Below are positions 32,977 through 42,068 of a DNA stretch of 64,000 nt, piece after piece. The stretch is from Paenibacillus tundrae (GTDB lineage: Bacteria > Bacillota > Bacilli > Paenibacillales > Paenibacillaceae): contig NZ_JAUSTI010000016.1 of the NCBI RefSeq assembly GCF_030812775.1, forward strand, positions 60,996 through 124,995, read 5' to 3'. Numbering within the stretch: the stretch's first letter is position 1; each line of letters opens with the position of its first letter. The notes beneath the pieces are model-generated. The model was not told where the DNA came from. It saw only the letters and a list, made by a program, of their open reading frames with translations, and searched no databases. Position numbers and translations under genes: made by a program.

Positions 32977-34530
32977 CTATTTTTTCTCCTTTTTCACACC
33001 AGCCACTTGCACGGAGCCTTGTACTTGCTGTGGGGCATCTGCGTCTTCTGGAACCATGAGGCGTTTACGTAGAGCCAGCGTAGCAACCCAAGATACAATC
33101 GCAATCACAAACATAATGATGAACAAGGAATGCAAACTGCCCTCAAGCACACTTCGCAGCAACCGCCATTGATCGTCGGACAAAACCGTTTCCGTATGAG
33201 GTGCCAGCAATTCGTTCAGATCCCGATCGGAGATACCAGCAGCCGCAAGATTTTGTGCACTGGACAATGTTGAGATTCGATAATTCAACCATGTACCAAA
33301 AGCTGCAGCACCAATCGTTTGTCCTAGTGTACGCATGAACGTATGTAGTGCAGTGGATGAACCCCGTTCCCGATATCCTACAGATGACTGAGCAATGATG
33401 GTGAAGATTGTGAATGCAAAGCCAAACCCAAGTCCATAGATAAAGGTCAGAACAAACAACACGTACTGCGGCGATGAACCGCCGACCAAGAATAATCCGC
33501 CTGAACCGATTACAATGCCAGTCAGTCCAATAAGTGACGTCATACGCGATCCAATCTTCATCAAGAGTCGACCTGCCCACACACTGCCGATCAGCCAGCC
33601 AACAGACATTGGCGCAAGCAACAATCCGGATTCAGTCGCATTTCCCCCACGCACACCCTGCACCCACAGTGGCAGATAACTCGTAAGACCGATCATCAGT
33701 GAGCTGGTTAACAGCCCAGCGATATTCGCCACACGAATGTCTTGAATGCGGAAGAGGTGAAGTGGAACCATCGGAGCTTCGGCTCTTTTTTCAACCATGA
33801 AGAATAATACGATAAAAGCTACAGCTACCGCACTGAGCCCCAGGATCAACGGAGAACTCCACGCGTAATACTGTCCACCCGCTGACAAAACAAAGAGCAG
33901 TGCTGTAATTCCAACAGTGAAGGTCAGCGCGCCCATCACATCAATTTTGGCAGTACGTGGTGACACATTTTCATGCAAATAACGAAATACAAACCACATA
34001 GCTAACAAACCAAACGGCACATTAAAGCCAAAGATCCATTGCCAACCTAGATTATCTACAAAATAACCGCCGAGCAGCGGTCCAGCCAGAGATGAAATTC
34101 CCCATACTGAGCTGATCCAGCCTTGAATTTTGCCCCGTTCCTCAATCGGATAGATATCTCCAATAATCGTAAACGTCACAGGCACTACCGCACCTGCGCC
34201 AATCCCCTGGATGGCTCGAAAAACAATGAGCATCTCCATATTCTGCGAGAAACTGCATAGTAACGAACCGAGTATAAACAGAGCACAGCCGATTAAGAAT
34301 ACAGGCTTCCGCCCATACAAATCACTGATTTTACCAAAAATCGGGGTACTAACCGCCATTGTGAGCAGATAAGCTGTAAATATCCAGCTAAGCAGTTGCA
34401 CACTGCCCAATTCACTGACGATCGTCGGCCCTGCCGGCCCAATGACCGTACCTTCAATGGCGGACAAAAAGGTTGCTAGCAGCAAACCCGCCAAAATGAG
34501 ACTGCGTTTGGAATTTCCCGTCGTATTCAA
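32977..34530 (-). CDS. DHA2-type multidrug efflux transporter (14 helices)
   Basis: 517 residues of the major facilitator superfamily, drug/H+ antiporter 2 group (EmrB/QacA type). Motif A is GKISDLYGRKPVF, motif C region GPLLGGYFVDNLGWQWIFGFNVP. The length and helix count fit 14 segments. Starts at TTG with AGAAGGG upstream. It follows a RimJ/RimL-type acetyltransferase gene by 56 bases, so the two may be cotranscribed. Confidence 0.9.
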   Translation of the reverse strand: MNTTGNSKRSLILAGLLLATFLSAIEGTVIGPAGPTIVSELGSVQLLSWIFTAYLLTMAVSTPIFGKISDLYGRKPVFLIGCALFILGSLLCSFSQNMEMLIVFRAIQGIGAGAVVPVTFTIIGDIYPIEERGKIQGWISSVWGISSLAGPLLGGYFVDNLGWQWIFGFNVPFGLLAMWFVFRYLHENVSPRTAKIDVMGALTFTVGITALLFVLSAGGQYYAWSSPLILGLSAVAVAFIVLFFMVEKRAEAPMVPLHLFRIQDIRVANIAGLLTSSLMIGLTSYLPLWVQGVRGGNATESGLLLAPMSVGWLIGSVWAGRLLMKIGSRMTSLIGLTGIVIGSGGLFLVGGSSPQYVLFVLTFIYGLGFGFAFTIFTIIAQSSVGYRERGSSTALHTFMRTLGQTIGAAAFGTWLNYRISTLSSAQNLAAAGISDRDLNELLAPHTETVLSDDQWRLLRSVLEGSLHSLFIIMFVIAIVSWVATLALRKRLMVPEDADAPQQVQGSVQVAGVKKEKK

Positions 34531-34586
34531 TGGAACCCTTCTCTCTTCATTTCTATATCAACTAGAAAATGTCTAGTTGAATCTTT

Positions 34587-35162
34587 TTATTTGTTATTAC
34601 GCGCCCGTAGCCATTCATCATAGAGCAGAGAATACATTAACATGTCTTTGTATCCCGTAGACGTATGTTGAATTTGACGAAGTAATCCCTCTTTTGTAAA
34701 TCCCATATTCTCCAGAAATCCACCTGACGGCGCATTACGTGGATCCACAAGCGCCTCAATACGATTAAGTCCCATCGTCTCATATCCAAAGGACAATAGT
34801 ACCGAGAATGCCTCCGACATATACCCATGCCGCCAGTAGTCACGTCCTAGCTCATAGCCGATCTCACCGCGGAATGCGCCTTCAAGTTGCCATGTATTGA
34901 ATCCACAACTTCCAATAAGGCGTCCTGTCTCTTTCAGCTCTATTCCCCAACGGATCGCATCCTCTTCTCCCGCCATCTGGTTAAGCAGACCAATCATATC
35001 CGCTGCTTCGGTTGCCCCAACCATTGGCGCAAGATTCATATAACGGGTCACCTCTCGATCTGACCAGCATGCGAACATCTGAGCAGCATCCCGGCGTCGC
35101 ATTTTGCGCAATCGAAGCCGCCCCGTCTCAAGCTCAGGAATTCTACCTTTACATTTATACAT
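34587..35162 (-). CDS. GNAT acetyltransferase of the RimJ/RimL type
   Basis: 191 residues. Typical blocks are ETGRLRLRKMRRRDAAQMF at the start, the IGYELGRDYWRHGYMSEA acetyl-CoA region and NRIEALVDPRNAPSGGFLENMGFTKEGLLR. Could acetylate a protein N-terminus or a small amine. GGAGAG is 7 bases before the second ATG (35162), better placed than for the first at 35168. A drug-efflux gene follows. Confidence 0.85.
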   Translation of the reverse strand: MYKCKGRIPELETGRLRLRKMRRRDAAQMFACWSDREVTRYMNLAPMVGATEAADMIGLLNQMAGEEDAIRWGIELKETGRLIGSCGFNTWQLEGAFRGEIGYELGRDYWRHGYMSEAFSVLLSFGYETMGLNRIEALVDPRNAPSGGFLENMGFTKEGLLRQIQHTSTGYKDMLMYSLLYDEWLRARNNK

Positions 35163-35326
35163 CAACATACTCTCCGATCCGATCCATCTCTAAAGACCAT
35201 AAAAATTCACTAATTATCTAACCATAACCTGCGCATGATGGCAACGGTTTAATCCTCATTCATGCATTTCAAAAAAGTACGATGATGATAGGAGTTTGCC
35301 TTTTGAACAGCCTTTATTATAACATC

Positions 35327-35358
35327 AAAAAAAACCGGGACACATCGTGCTCCCGGTC
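35327..35358 (-). terminator. Terminator after the 95-aa gene
   Basis: ACCGGGA / TCCCGGT stem with an eight-base T run on minus. Confidence 0.9.
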
Positions 35359-35439
35359 TTACTCTACATATTGCTCAACTTATCGGACACATTCAAGCTA
35401 TAGAGCTTGTCCCAATCATGTCTTCACGATTAGGTTTAC

Positions 35440-35727
35440 CTACGCTTCGGTGCCTGTCGCTAGCAATTCATTGCTGACTCGGCCGAGTACAGTCGTAATT
35501 TCCTTATACTCCTCAATGCCTGTGCCTGTAAGGCTCCACTGGTCTCCGTGAGCAGTCAGGAAATTCTCTTGGGTCAGGTGTTCAAGCTCCTGCTTAATCT
35601 CCCGCTCTCCCACACGATATCCCCGTTCTTCCAGCCAGGGCAATGCGTCACCAACAGTCAAATCCTGATGCTGTGCCAAATATAGAAGATGAATCCGTAC
35701 AAAAAGATTCTGTACCTCTGCGTGCAT
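35440..35727 (-). CDS. Hypothetical 95-aa protein, possible winged helix
   Basis: Helical N-terminus (VQNLFVRIHLLYLAQHQDLTVGDALPWLEERGY) then a segment like a winged helix (REIKQELEHLTQENFLTAHGDQWSLTGTGIEEY), reminiscent of PadR/MarR-like DNA-binding folds but too short to assign. A good AAGGAG precedes the ATG. Divergent from the sulfoxide reductase gene. Confidence 0.6.
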   Translation of the reverse strand: MHAEVQNLFVRIHLLYLAQHQDLTVGDALPWLEERGYRVGEREIKQELEHLTQENFLTAHGDQWSLTGTGIEEYKEITTVLGRVSNELLATGTEA

Positions 35728-35911
35728 AAGTCAATCTCCTTCCAGGGTTCGCCCTCTGTGATTGCTAAGTAATTACCCCAGTGAAGAAGCAGAGAAACAG
35801 GAGGAATTTGCAGGGTAGTTCCTTCGTTTTCAAAATCCTCCGCTTGACTAACGACATACACTACACTATCTTGAAAATAAGTACCATTTTTGCTCGGGAG
35901 GGTGATTAACC

Positions 35912-36391
35912 ATGTTTCAAGCTGTTTCTTATGAAGGAACACGAAGCGAGCAGCACAACGCCGTCCTGGGACAGTTAAGCGCTCTGATTCGCGATGAACC
36001 TAGCGCCATTGCCAATCTGGCAAACGCAGCGGCGCTGCTCAATGTATTTTTGACCGATACCAACTGGGTCGGCTTCTATCTGTATGATGGCAAAGAACTT
36101 GTACTTGGTCCATTCCAAGGACTGCCTGCCTGCATTCGTATCCCACTTGGACGCGGTGTATGTGGCACATCCGCTGCAGAAAAACGTACCCTCGTCGTTG
36201 ACGATGTACATGCTTTTCCAGGCCATATTGCCTGTGATGCTGCATCCAACAGCGAAATCGTCGTACCGATTATTAAAAATGGGGAACTATACGGAGTACT
36301 CGATATCGACAGTCCGATTAAGAACCGTTTTGACGACGAAGACCGAACCTTCCTGGAGCAAGCAGTGCAACTGCTCGTAGACCAACTGTAA
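35912..36391 (+). CDS. GAF-domain free methionine-R-sulfoxide reductase
   Basis: 159 residues. Reduces free methionine-R-sulfoxide; a GAF fold whose three catalytic/resolving cysteines are all present in LPACIRIPLGRGVCGTSA and PGHIACDAAS. The C-terminus VLDIDSPIKNRFDDEDRTFLE is also typical (E. coli MsrC/YebR type). GGGAGGGTG precedes the ATG. Confidence 0.92.
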   Translation: MFQAVSYEGTRSEQHNAVLGQLSALIRDEPSAIANLANAAALLNVFLTDTNWVGFYLYDGKELVLGPFQGLPACIRIPLGRGVCGTSAAEKRTLVVDDVHAFPGHIACDAASNSEIVVPIIKNGELYGVLDIDSPIKNRFDDEDRTFLEQAVQLLVDQL

Positions 36392-36460
36392 GTAGGTCTT
36401 GTGCGCCTCTCTACGCATTAAGCTTGTGAGGCTCACTTGCCTTATACAAACGGAAAATTC

Positions 36461-36510
36461 GGCAAATGAAAAAGCACAGTCCGCAACTGGACTGTGCTTT
36501 TTCATTTGCC
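36461..36510. terminator. Long perfect bidirectional terminator
   Basis: A 22-bp perfect inverted repeat (arms 36461-36482 and 36489-36510) with the six-base loop GCAACT, containing a T run on each strand, between two convergent genes. Confidence 0.92.
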
Positions 36511-36557
36511 CAACTTCATACACCCATGTTCTGCTCGCCCTTCAACATGTTATGCAT

Positions 36558-37370
36558 CTAAGACAATTCTTGTTCCGCCTTAATGATCATCGCATCCCTT
36601 AAGAATTCAGCAAGCTTAGGATGATATCCGTCATACATTTGGCGGAAATTCTGATGTTCAACGTACAGATTACCTAACTCCCGGTAGATCTCGGCTGTAG
36701 GTGTGTAGTACCCTTTGACCCATTCCAGGTGTCTACTAATAATCTGCTGCACCTTCGGACTATCCGCAGATAATCCATCCTCAATGGCCTGATGCAAGTC
36801 ACGATTGATTCCATCGATCTTCTCCTGGGAGTCCAGATAGTCTCTTTTCGTCTTAAGCTGTACACTTTGGAGCGTGTTATCAGGCGACTGATTAGGCCTA
36901 GGCTTGTCTGAGTCCATCTCATCCAGCTTCGGACGATGCATCGAATCAGCACGCGATGAAGGTTGTTGCAATAACATATTACGCTGTCTCGGCTCAACAA
37001 ATCCCTCGTATAGTGCGCTCTCTTCAATTTCTTGCTCACCTTGCAGATGGGATATCGTTTTGTCGAGTGTTTGTATCAGACCATGCAAACGAAGTGCCTT
37101 TTCTAGCATTTGAATACGTTGCTGCTGCATCATTTGAATCATGTCATACGGATCTTCTTGTAGCATTGAGCCGATTTCTTCCTGCTCCACACCAAGTTCC
37201 TTGCAGAACAGTATTTGCTGGAGCTTCAATAGTTCCGGCTTCTCATAATACACGTCGTTCGGGTCACTTCCGACAAACGCCGGGGTCAACAGCCCAGCAT
37301 CCACATATTGACTTAACTCATCCAAACTTACTCCGGACATACCGGATACGTCAGCGATAGTATATGCCAT
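36558..37370 (-). CDS. MerR family regulator with TipAS-like ligand domain
   Basis: 270 residues. Winged-helix N-terminus (YTIADVSGMSGVSLDELSQYVDAGLLTP), a dimerisation helix to about residue 115, and a C-terminal part of the TipAS type (DGLSADSPKVQQIISRHLEWVKGYYTPTAEIYRELGNLYVEHQNFRQMYDGYHPKLAEFLRDAM), which traps thiopeptide-like antibiotics in relatives. The recognition helix is atypical (usual MerR has RYYE). AGGAGG is 8 bases before the ATG at 37370. Targets unknown. Confidence 0.85.
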   Translation of the reverse strand: MAYTIADVSGMSGVSLDELSQYVDAGLLTPAFVGSDPNDVYYEKPELLKLQQILFCKELGVEQEEIGSMLQEDPYDMIQMMQQQRIQMLEKALRLHGLIQTLDKTISHLQGEQEIEESALYEGFVEPRQRNMLLQQPSSRADSMHRPKLDEMDSDKPRPNQSPDNTLQSVQLKTKRDYLDSQEKIDGINRDLHQAIEDGLSADSPKVQQIISRHLEWVKGYYTPTAEIYRELGNLYVEHQNFRQMYDGYHPKLAEFLRDAMIIKAEQELS

Positions 37371-37429
37371 TCTAAACACCTCCTGTCCTGGTCTGCAACT
37401 ACTGAGTTCAGACATGTTATGGGGTATAC

Positions 37430-38854
37430 TTAATTTTTATTAAACATTACAAATTTCAATTCCGTCATCTCTTCCACCGCGTATTTCACACCTTCACGTC
37501 CCATACCGCTTTGCTTCACACCACCGTATGGCATATGATCAACCCGGAATGTAGGAATATCATTAATCATGACACCGCCAGCTTCAATGTGTTCCGCCGC
37601 ATGCAAAGCGGTCTGAATATCATTCGTGAATATACCTGCTTGCAGTCCATAGATGGAATCATTCACATGCTCAATACCTTCTTCTATTGAATCAATCGTA
37701 TTAATGACCACAATCGGAGCAAATACCTCCTGACAGGATACTTTGGCGTCGCGGGGTACGTTGACTAGCACAGTAGGACGCAGAACCCCACCTTCTACTT
37801 CGCCCCCAGCCACCAGTTCAGCTCCTGCCTGCTTCGCTTCGGCTATCCATTCTTGTGTACGTTGTACATCCTTCGCTGATATTAGCGCAGACACAACTGT
37901 ATCCGGATTCAAAGGATCACCTATGACGACTTGCTTAGCCGCCTCAGCAAAACGACGAATAAATTCATCTGCGATCTCACGATGTACATAAATGCGTTGG
38001 AGAGAGATACACACCTGTCCCTGATAAGTAAATGCGCCTATCACACTTCTAGGGATCACTTTATCAAGATCCGCATCCCGATCCACAATAACCGCAGCAT
38101 TCGATCCAAGCTCAAGGGTCACTCGTTTCAACCCGGCCTGGCTGCGAATGCTCTTCCCTACAGCAGGACTCCCTGTAAAAGTAATGTGGGCAATCCGTGG
38201 ATCAGCCACGAGCACATCACCAATCGTCTTGCCATCTCCACTAACCACGTTCAGAGCACCATCTGGTAAGCCAGCCTCCTGAAGTAGATCAGCGATATAG
38301 TATGAGGACAATGGGGTCTGTTCTGCTGGTTTCAGCACAATGGTATTACCCGCTGCGATCGCCGGTCCAACCTTATGCGCAACCAGGTTCATCGGGAAGT
38401 TAAACGGCGTAATTGCTCCAATGACACCGAGCGGCTGGCGCATCGTAAATCCAACACGTCCTTCTCCGCCCTTAGCTGCATCCATAGGTACGGTCTCGCC
38501 AGTTAGACGTTTCGCTTCTTCTGCTGCAAAACGGTATGTCTCAATGGTCCGTTCTACCTCGGCTAATGCGGCTGTAATTGGCTTCGCCGCTTCCAGAGCA
38601 ATAACTCGTGCGGCCTCATCCTTGCGTTCCTCGAGCAGCGCTGAAAGCTTATATAGGATATTCGCACGCTGATGTGCGGGCATTCGGCGCATTGTATCTC
38701 CGGCCTGAGTTGCCGCAGCAATGGCTGCTTCCGTCTCTTCTGCCGAAGCCGTAGCAACCTCCGCAAGTGTCTCACCAGAATAAGGTGCCTGAAGCTTTTT
38801 ATATTGTATAGACTCGGTAGGTTTTCCCCCGATAAACAGATGTTGTTTTTTCAT
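37430..38854 (-). CDS. Aldehyde dehydrogenase family protein
   Basis: 474 residues. NAD(P)-dependent oxidation of an aldehyde to the acid: catalytic Cys in YQGQVCISLQR, Glu in LELGSN, cofactor region FTGSPAVGKSI. The overall pattern (TPFNFPMNLVAHKVGPAIAAGN, FRVDHMPYGGVKQSG) fits the lactaldehyde/vanillin/glyceraldehyde-3-phosphate type; substrate not determined. GGAGG lies 8 bases before the ATG at 38854; a longer reading to 38914 adds a Cys-rich start without support. Confidence 0.9.
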   Translation of the reverse strand: MKKQHLFIGGKPTESIQYKKLQAPYSGETLAEVATASAEETEAAIAAATQAGDTMRRMPAHQRANILYKLSALLEERKDEAARVIALEAAKPITAALAEVERTIETYRFAAEEAKRLTGETVPMDAAKGGEGRVGFTMRQPLGVIGAITPFNFPMNLVAHKVGPAIAAGNTIVLKPAEQTPLSSYYIADLLQEAGLPDGALNVVSGDGKTIGDVLVADPRIAHITFTGSPAVGKSIRSQAGLKRVTLELGSNAAVIVDRDADLDKVIPRSVIGAFTYQGQVCISLQRIYVHREIADEFIRRFAEAAKQVVIGDPLNPDTVVSALISAKDVQRTQEWIAEAKQAGAELVAGGEVEGGVLRPTVLVNVPRDAKVSCQEVFAPIVVINTIDSIEEGIEHVNDSIYGLQAGIFTNDIQTALHAAEHIEAGGVMINDIPTFRVDHMPYGGVKQSGMGREGVKYAVEEMTELKFVMFNKN

Positions 38855-39051
38855 TGCTGCATCCTCCATCCCTTTATTACTACAAGATGAACATATAAAT
38901 GAACACGGGATCACCCTATTTATTTATACACTATTTTAATATTCTCAACCCAGTAGATCGGCTTAATATTGCTTATTTCATCTAAGCAACAATCTCAGAT
39001 GCCTCCAACCGTAAAGCTCATATACAAGCTCTTTATCATGCAGCTATAGCG

Positions 39052-39135
39052 CTATTCAACTGTTAGTACAAGACAATCCAGCGCCTTATGAGCATGATCT
39101 GATCCATCCACCGCTACAAGTATTCGTTCAATCAT
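39052..39135 (-). pseudogene. Truncated universal stress protein (27 codons)
   Basis: GAGGAGG precedes an ATG and reads MIERILVAVDGSDHAHKALD, the exact N-terminal signature of UspA proteins, but a TAG follows after seven more residues. The rest of a 140-residue Usp domain is not seen downstream. It begins 19 bases after the efflux gene stop, so it was once its operon partner. Confidence 0.65.
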
Positions 39136-39154
39136 GTTGCTTCCTCCTCAGGTA

Positions 39155-40375
39155 TTAATGATGTGAAATAGCCGAATCGATCTCACGCAGATGGCTGCGG
39201 CGAACCAATAGAACAACCACACCAATCAGCACCATGATCGCGCCAAAATAAAACGGTGTCTCCGGCATATACCACTCGGATAATTTACCTGCAAGCCACG
39301 GTGCAAGCGCACCGCCCAAGAAACGAACAAAGCTGTACGCCGCAGATGCTACGGAACGTTCCACAGGTGCGGCTTCCATGACAGCAGTTGTGATGAGCGT
39401 ATTGTTAATGCCTAGGAAAATACCCGCTACAATAACGGCCACAATGACGGTTGTAGAGGAACCCATGACTGTACCTATTGCCATCACAACCAGATCAATA
39501 GCGAACAAGGTTAACATGACACTCATGGATGGAACCGATCCGAATCGGCGTTGCAGTCTAGGAGCTACGAATACAGATGTAATCGCCAGCGCCAGTCCCC
39601 AACCGAAGAACACGTATCCTAGACCATGCTCGTCCAGATTCATGACATATGGTGAATAAGCCATTAAAGTAAAGAAACCAAAATTATATAAGAAAGCGGT
39701 AATCGCTAATGTTTTGAGAGATGGATAACGAAGTGCCTTGAACGGATCAGACAAGGAACTTCTTGTTTTCGGTTTGGCTATCTTAGGCAGCATAAATGTA
39801 ATGCTGATAAATGCAATGGCCATTAACACAGCTACACCGTAGAATGGACCGCGCCATGAGATGGAGCCAAGCTCACCACCGAGTAACGGACCTACTGCGA
39901 TCCCTAGTCCCAGCGCTGCCTCGTACAAAATAATCGCTTTGGCTGTCCCTGATGTGGACAGACCAACAATGGCAGATAATGCTGTTGCGATGAATAGTGC
40001 ATTACCAAGACCCCAACCGCCGCGATATCCTACTAGAGCACCTACCGTATCTGAGGTTCCTCCAAGAGCGGAGAAAATGATAATGAGTAATATACCGCTC
40101 AGTAGCGTCCATTTGACACCAATTCGGCTGGATACAACACCGGTGATCAGCATGGCAATACCTGTGACCGCATTGTAACTCGTAAATAACAGGGAAACCT
40201 GACTTTTGGATGCATGCAGTTGATCCGCTATGGCTGGTAAGATTGGATCGACAAGTCCGAGCCCCATAAACGATATAATACATGCGAAGGCTACGGCCCA
40301 TACAGCTCTCGGCTGTGATAACAGCCCTCCGCGTGATGACGGTAATTCGTCAGGTAGCGATGGTTCTCTTTTCAT
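39155..40375 (-). CDS. DHA1-type MFS efflux transporter (12 helices)
   Basis: 406 residues, twelve membrane segments; FMGLGLVDPILPAIADQL at the start and a motif-A-like VVSSRIGVKWTLL. Probably a drug or metabolite exporter. The MerR regulator gene lies immediately upstream on the same strand with a 235-base gap, in which a TTTAAC-A-GTTAAA palindrome (40431-40443) may be an operator. Confidence 0.87.
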   Translation of the reverse strand: MKREPSLPDELPSSRGGLLSQPRAVWAVAFACIISFMGLGLVDPILPAIADQLHASKSQVSLLFTSYNAVTGIAMLITGVVSSRIGVKWTLLSGILLIIIFSALGGTSDTVGALVGYRGGWGLGNALFIATALSAIVGLSTSGTAKAIILYEAALGLGIAVGPLLGGELGSISWRGPFYGVAVLMAIAFISITFMLPKIAKPKTRSSLSDPFKALRYPSLKTLAITAFLYNFGFFTLMAYSPYVMNLDEHGLGYVFFGWGLALAITSVFVAPRLQRRFGSVPSMSVMLTLFAIDLVVMAIGTVMGSSTTVIVAVIVAGIFLGINNTLITTAVMEAAPVERSVASAAYSFVRFLGGALAPWLAGKLSEWYMPETPFYFGAIMVLIGVVVLLVRRSHLREIDSAISHH

Positions 40376-40610
40376 AATTAATTCCTCCTGATGATGGTCT
40401 GTGTAGTTGTGTTGCTTGGTTGGTTCATTATTTAACAGTTAAAGTATTGAAAATAATGAAAATTTCATTTCACTTTCATAAAAAACGCAATCAAAACGGA
40501 ACAAAAGAACACCGACATGGACGGTGCTTATGTTCTCAGATATATCCATTTATTTTGTGAGGCAGGTCGCCCTATTCCTTTTCAAATCACATTATCTTTC
40601 GCACTGCTAT

Positions 40611-41078
40611 TTATCCGTCTTGGACTCGATCTGATGAGTCTTGTTCTTGTTTCTGTTCCTGCAACCGCTGAATACCCGTCTGAACTCGTTCTCGTAACTC
40701 CTCAAGTTCACTCTGCACGGCATGAATGCTATGAAGTTTCTGTTCAATCAACTCCAGTTGTTCATTCAGCGTGGTCTCCATCTTGCTCAGCTTCTCAATG
40801 CGCTCCTGCACTTCAATCGTCTGCTGATAGTCAAAACGCTGTTCATTCAGTGCATCTGATGTTGCCACATAAGCATGTAGCTCCTGCAGTGAGAAACCCA
40901 GTACCTCCTTGGCGCGAACGACCTTCTTCAGATACGTAATATCCTCCCAGGTGTATAACCGCGTGCCACCATCCGTCCGTTGAGGTGAAGGCATGACACC
41001 AATCTCTTCGTAATACCGAATTGTACGCTTGGTTAGTCCGCTTTCCTTAGCCACATCATCAATTTTATACAAAGTCAT
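40611..41078 (-). CDS. MerR family transcriptional regulator
   Basis: 155 residues. Canonical MerR helix-turn-helix (YKIDDVAKESGLTKRTIRYYEEIGVMPSPQRTDGGTRLYTWEDI) followed by a long coiled coil; no metal-binding cysteines, so it is of the drug-sensing or effectorless kind. GAGGTG lies 6 bases before the ATG at 41078. The likely target is the MFS gene downstream. Confidence 0.9.
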   Translation of the reverse strand: MTLYKIDDVAKESGLTKRTIRYYEEIGVMPSPQRTDGGTRLYTWEDITYLKKVVRAKEVLGFSLQELHAYVATSDALNEQRFDYQQTIEVQERIEKLSKMETTLNEQLELIEQKLHSIHAVQSELEELRERVQTGIQRLQEQKQEQDSSDRVQDG

Positions 41079-41119
41079 TCCCTTCACCTCACTTATATGT
41101 CTGTAATGTTATGTACATA

Positions 41120-41148
41120 ATTATATATAATTGTAACGTTAACGTCAA
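41120..41148 (-). promoter_or_regulatory. Sigma-A promoter of the MerR gene
   Basis: On minus: TTGACG (41148-41143), 17 bases, TATAAT (41125-41120), about 40 bases before the ATG. AACGTT repeats overlap the -35 side and may be a regulator site. Confidence 0.75.
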
Positions 41149-41198
41149 CGTTAGATTTTAATCGCACGAAATCTGATATGAACTTCCACTTTAAAATA

Positions 41199-41408
41199 TC
41201 AAAAGAAAATCGATTTTACTGCGATCCCCATCAAAATAATCAATATGATTATCGCAATACCCTTCCATCCTAAGGTGCTTACCAGTTCTCCTAGGTTGCC
41301 AATCGTAGCCCGATCATATGCATCCTTCATCGTTCCCGTTGGATTATTCTTTAATTCTTCACGAGCAAGGCGTTCTCTTTCTCGCTGTGGGCTCTCTTGA
41401 TTCGTCAT
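41199..41408 (-). CDS. DUF6366 family small membrane protein
   Basis: 69 residues: a charged N-terminus (SPQRERERLAREELKNNPTGTMKDAYDRATIGNLGELVSTLGWKG) followed by one membrane helix (IAIIILIILMGIAVKSIFF). The pattern matches DUF6366 proteins of Bacillales; function unknown. GGGGGAG lies 5 bases before the ATG at 41408. Confidence 0.75.
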   Translation of the reverse strand: MTNQESPQRERERLAREELKNNPTGTMKDAYDRATIGNLGELVSTLGWKGIAIIILIILMGIAVKSIFF

Positions 41409-41548
41409 ATTAGCTCCCCCTGTTCTCATAATCGATTGTACTTCTATTATACTAAATAAATGTTTCATTTCTGGTTAAATCATCCATAAAGTTTTCTCTA
41501 AATCAGCATAATCTATGTTTATTCGTAAACAGCTACCTTAATGGTTAC

Positions 41549-41569
41549 AAAAAAGACCCGCTTGTGCGA
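41549..41569 (-). terminator. Terminator of the SdpI-family gene
   Basis: GACCCGC-TTGT-GCGAGTC stem (one mismatch), T run on minus. Confidence 0.7.
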
Positions 41570-41598
41570 GTCCCCGGTTGGTGCTATGCCTATTTATA

Positions 41599-41952
41599 TT
41601 ATGCATCCTGCTGCTTCTTTTTAGGTTTACTTTGTAACTCCTTCAAACGCCCTTCAACCTTCACAAACAATCGAATCGTATAGAACGCTAATGACCCCAG
41701 ACTCAATACCAATGCTTGTACTTCAGTAAACCAAAATCCAAGAATCCCGAAAACCAGAATGATAAAGCCAAACTGCATCATCAGATTCGAGGCGTAATGT
41801 TGCGCTTCCTTCCACAATTCCGGATCACTCATCGCTCTTGGTGTACGATAACCATAGATTCCATTGATTGCTCTCGGTGGTTTCTTGAACATCATGAAAC
41901 CCAGTATAAAATAACACACCCCACAAATGATCCCTAAAATCGATCCAGCCAA
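41599..41952 (-). CDS. SdpI-family membrane protein
   Basis: 117 residues, three membrane helices. The short motif GIYGYRTPRAMSDPELWKEAQHYASNLM between helices 1 and 2 is the mark of the SdpI/YfhL family; SdpI protects B. subtilis against the cannibalism toxin SDP. No sdpC-like toxin gene is near. It starts at a TTG with AAAGG upstream. Confidence 0.78.
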   Translation of the reverse strand: MAGSILGIICGVCYFILGFMMFKKPPRAINGIYGYRTPRAMSDPELWKEAQHYASNLMMQFGFIILVFGILGFWFTEVQALVLSLGSLAFYTIRLFVKVEGRLKELQSKPKKKQQDA

Positions 41953-42010
41953 AACTGCCTTTCCCCTTTCTTCTGTTGAGCTTCCTAATCATAAATGACC
42001 ACGACCTATT

Positions 42011-42048
42011 AAAACAAAAAAACGGCTCTACGTATATACGAAGAGCCG
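42011..42048 (-). terminator. Terminator of the P-type ATPase gene
   Basis: CGGCTCT / AGAGCCG stem, minus-strand T run of seven. Confidence 0.88.
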
Positions 42049-42068
42049 CCATGAAGCGTTTCGAAAAC

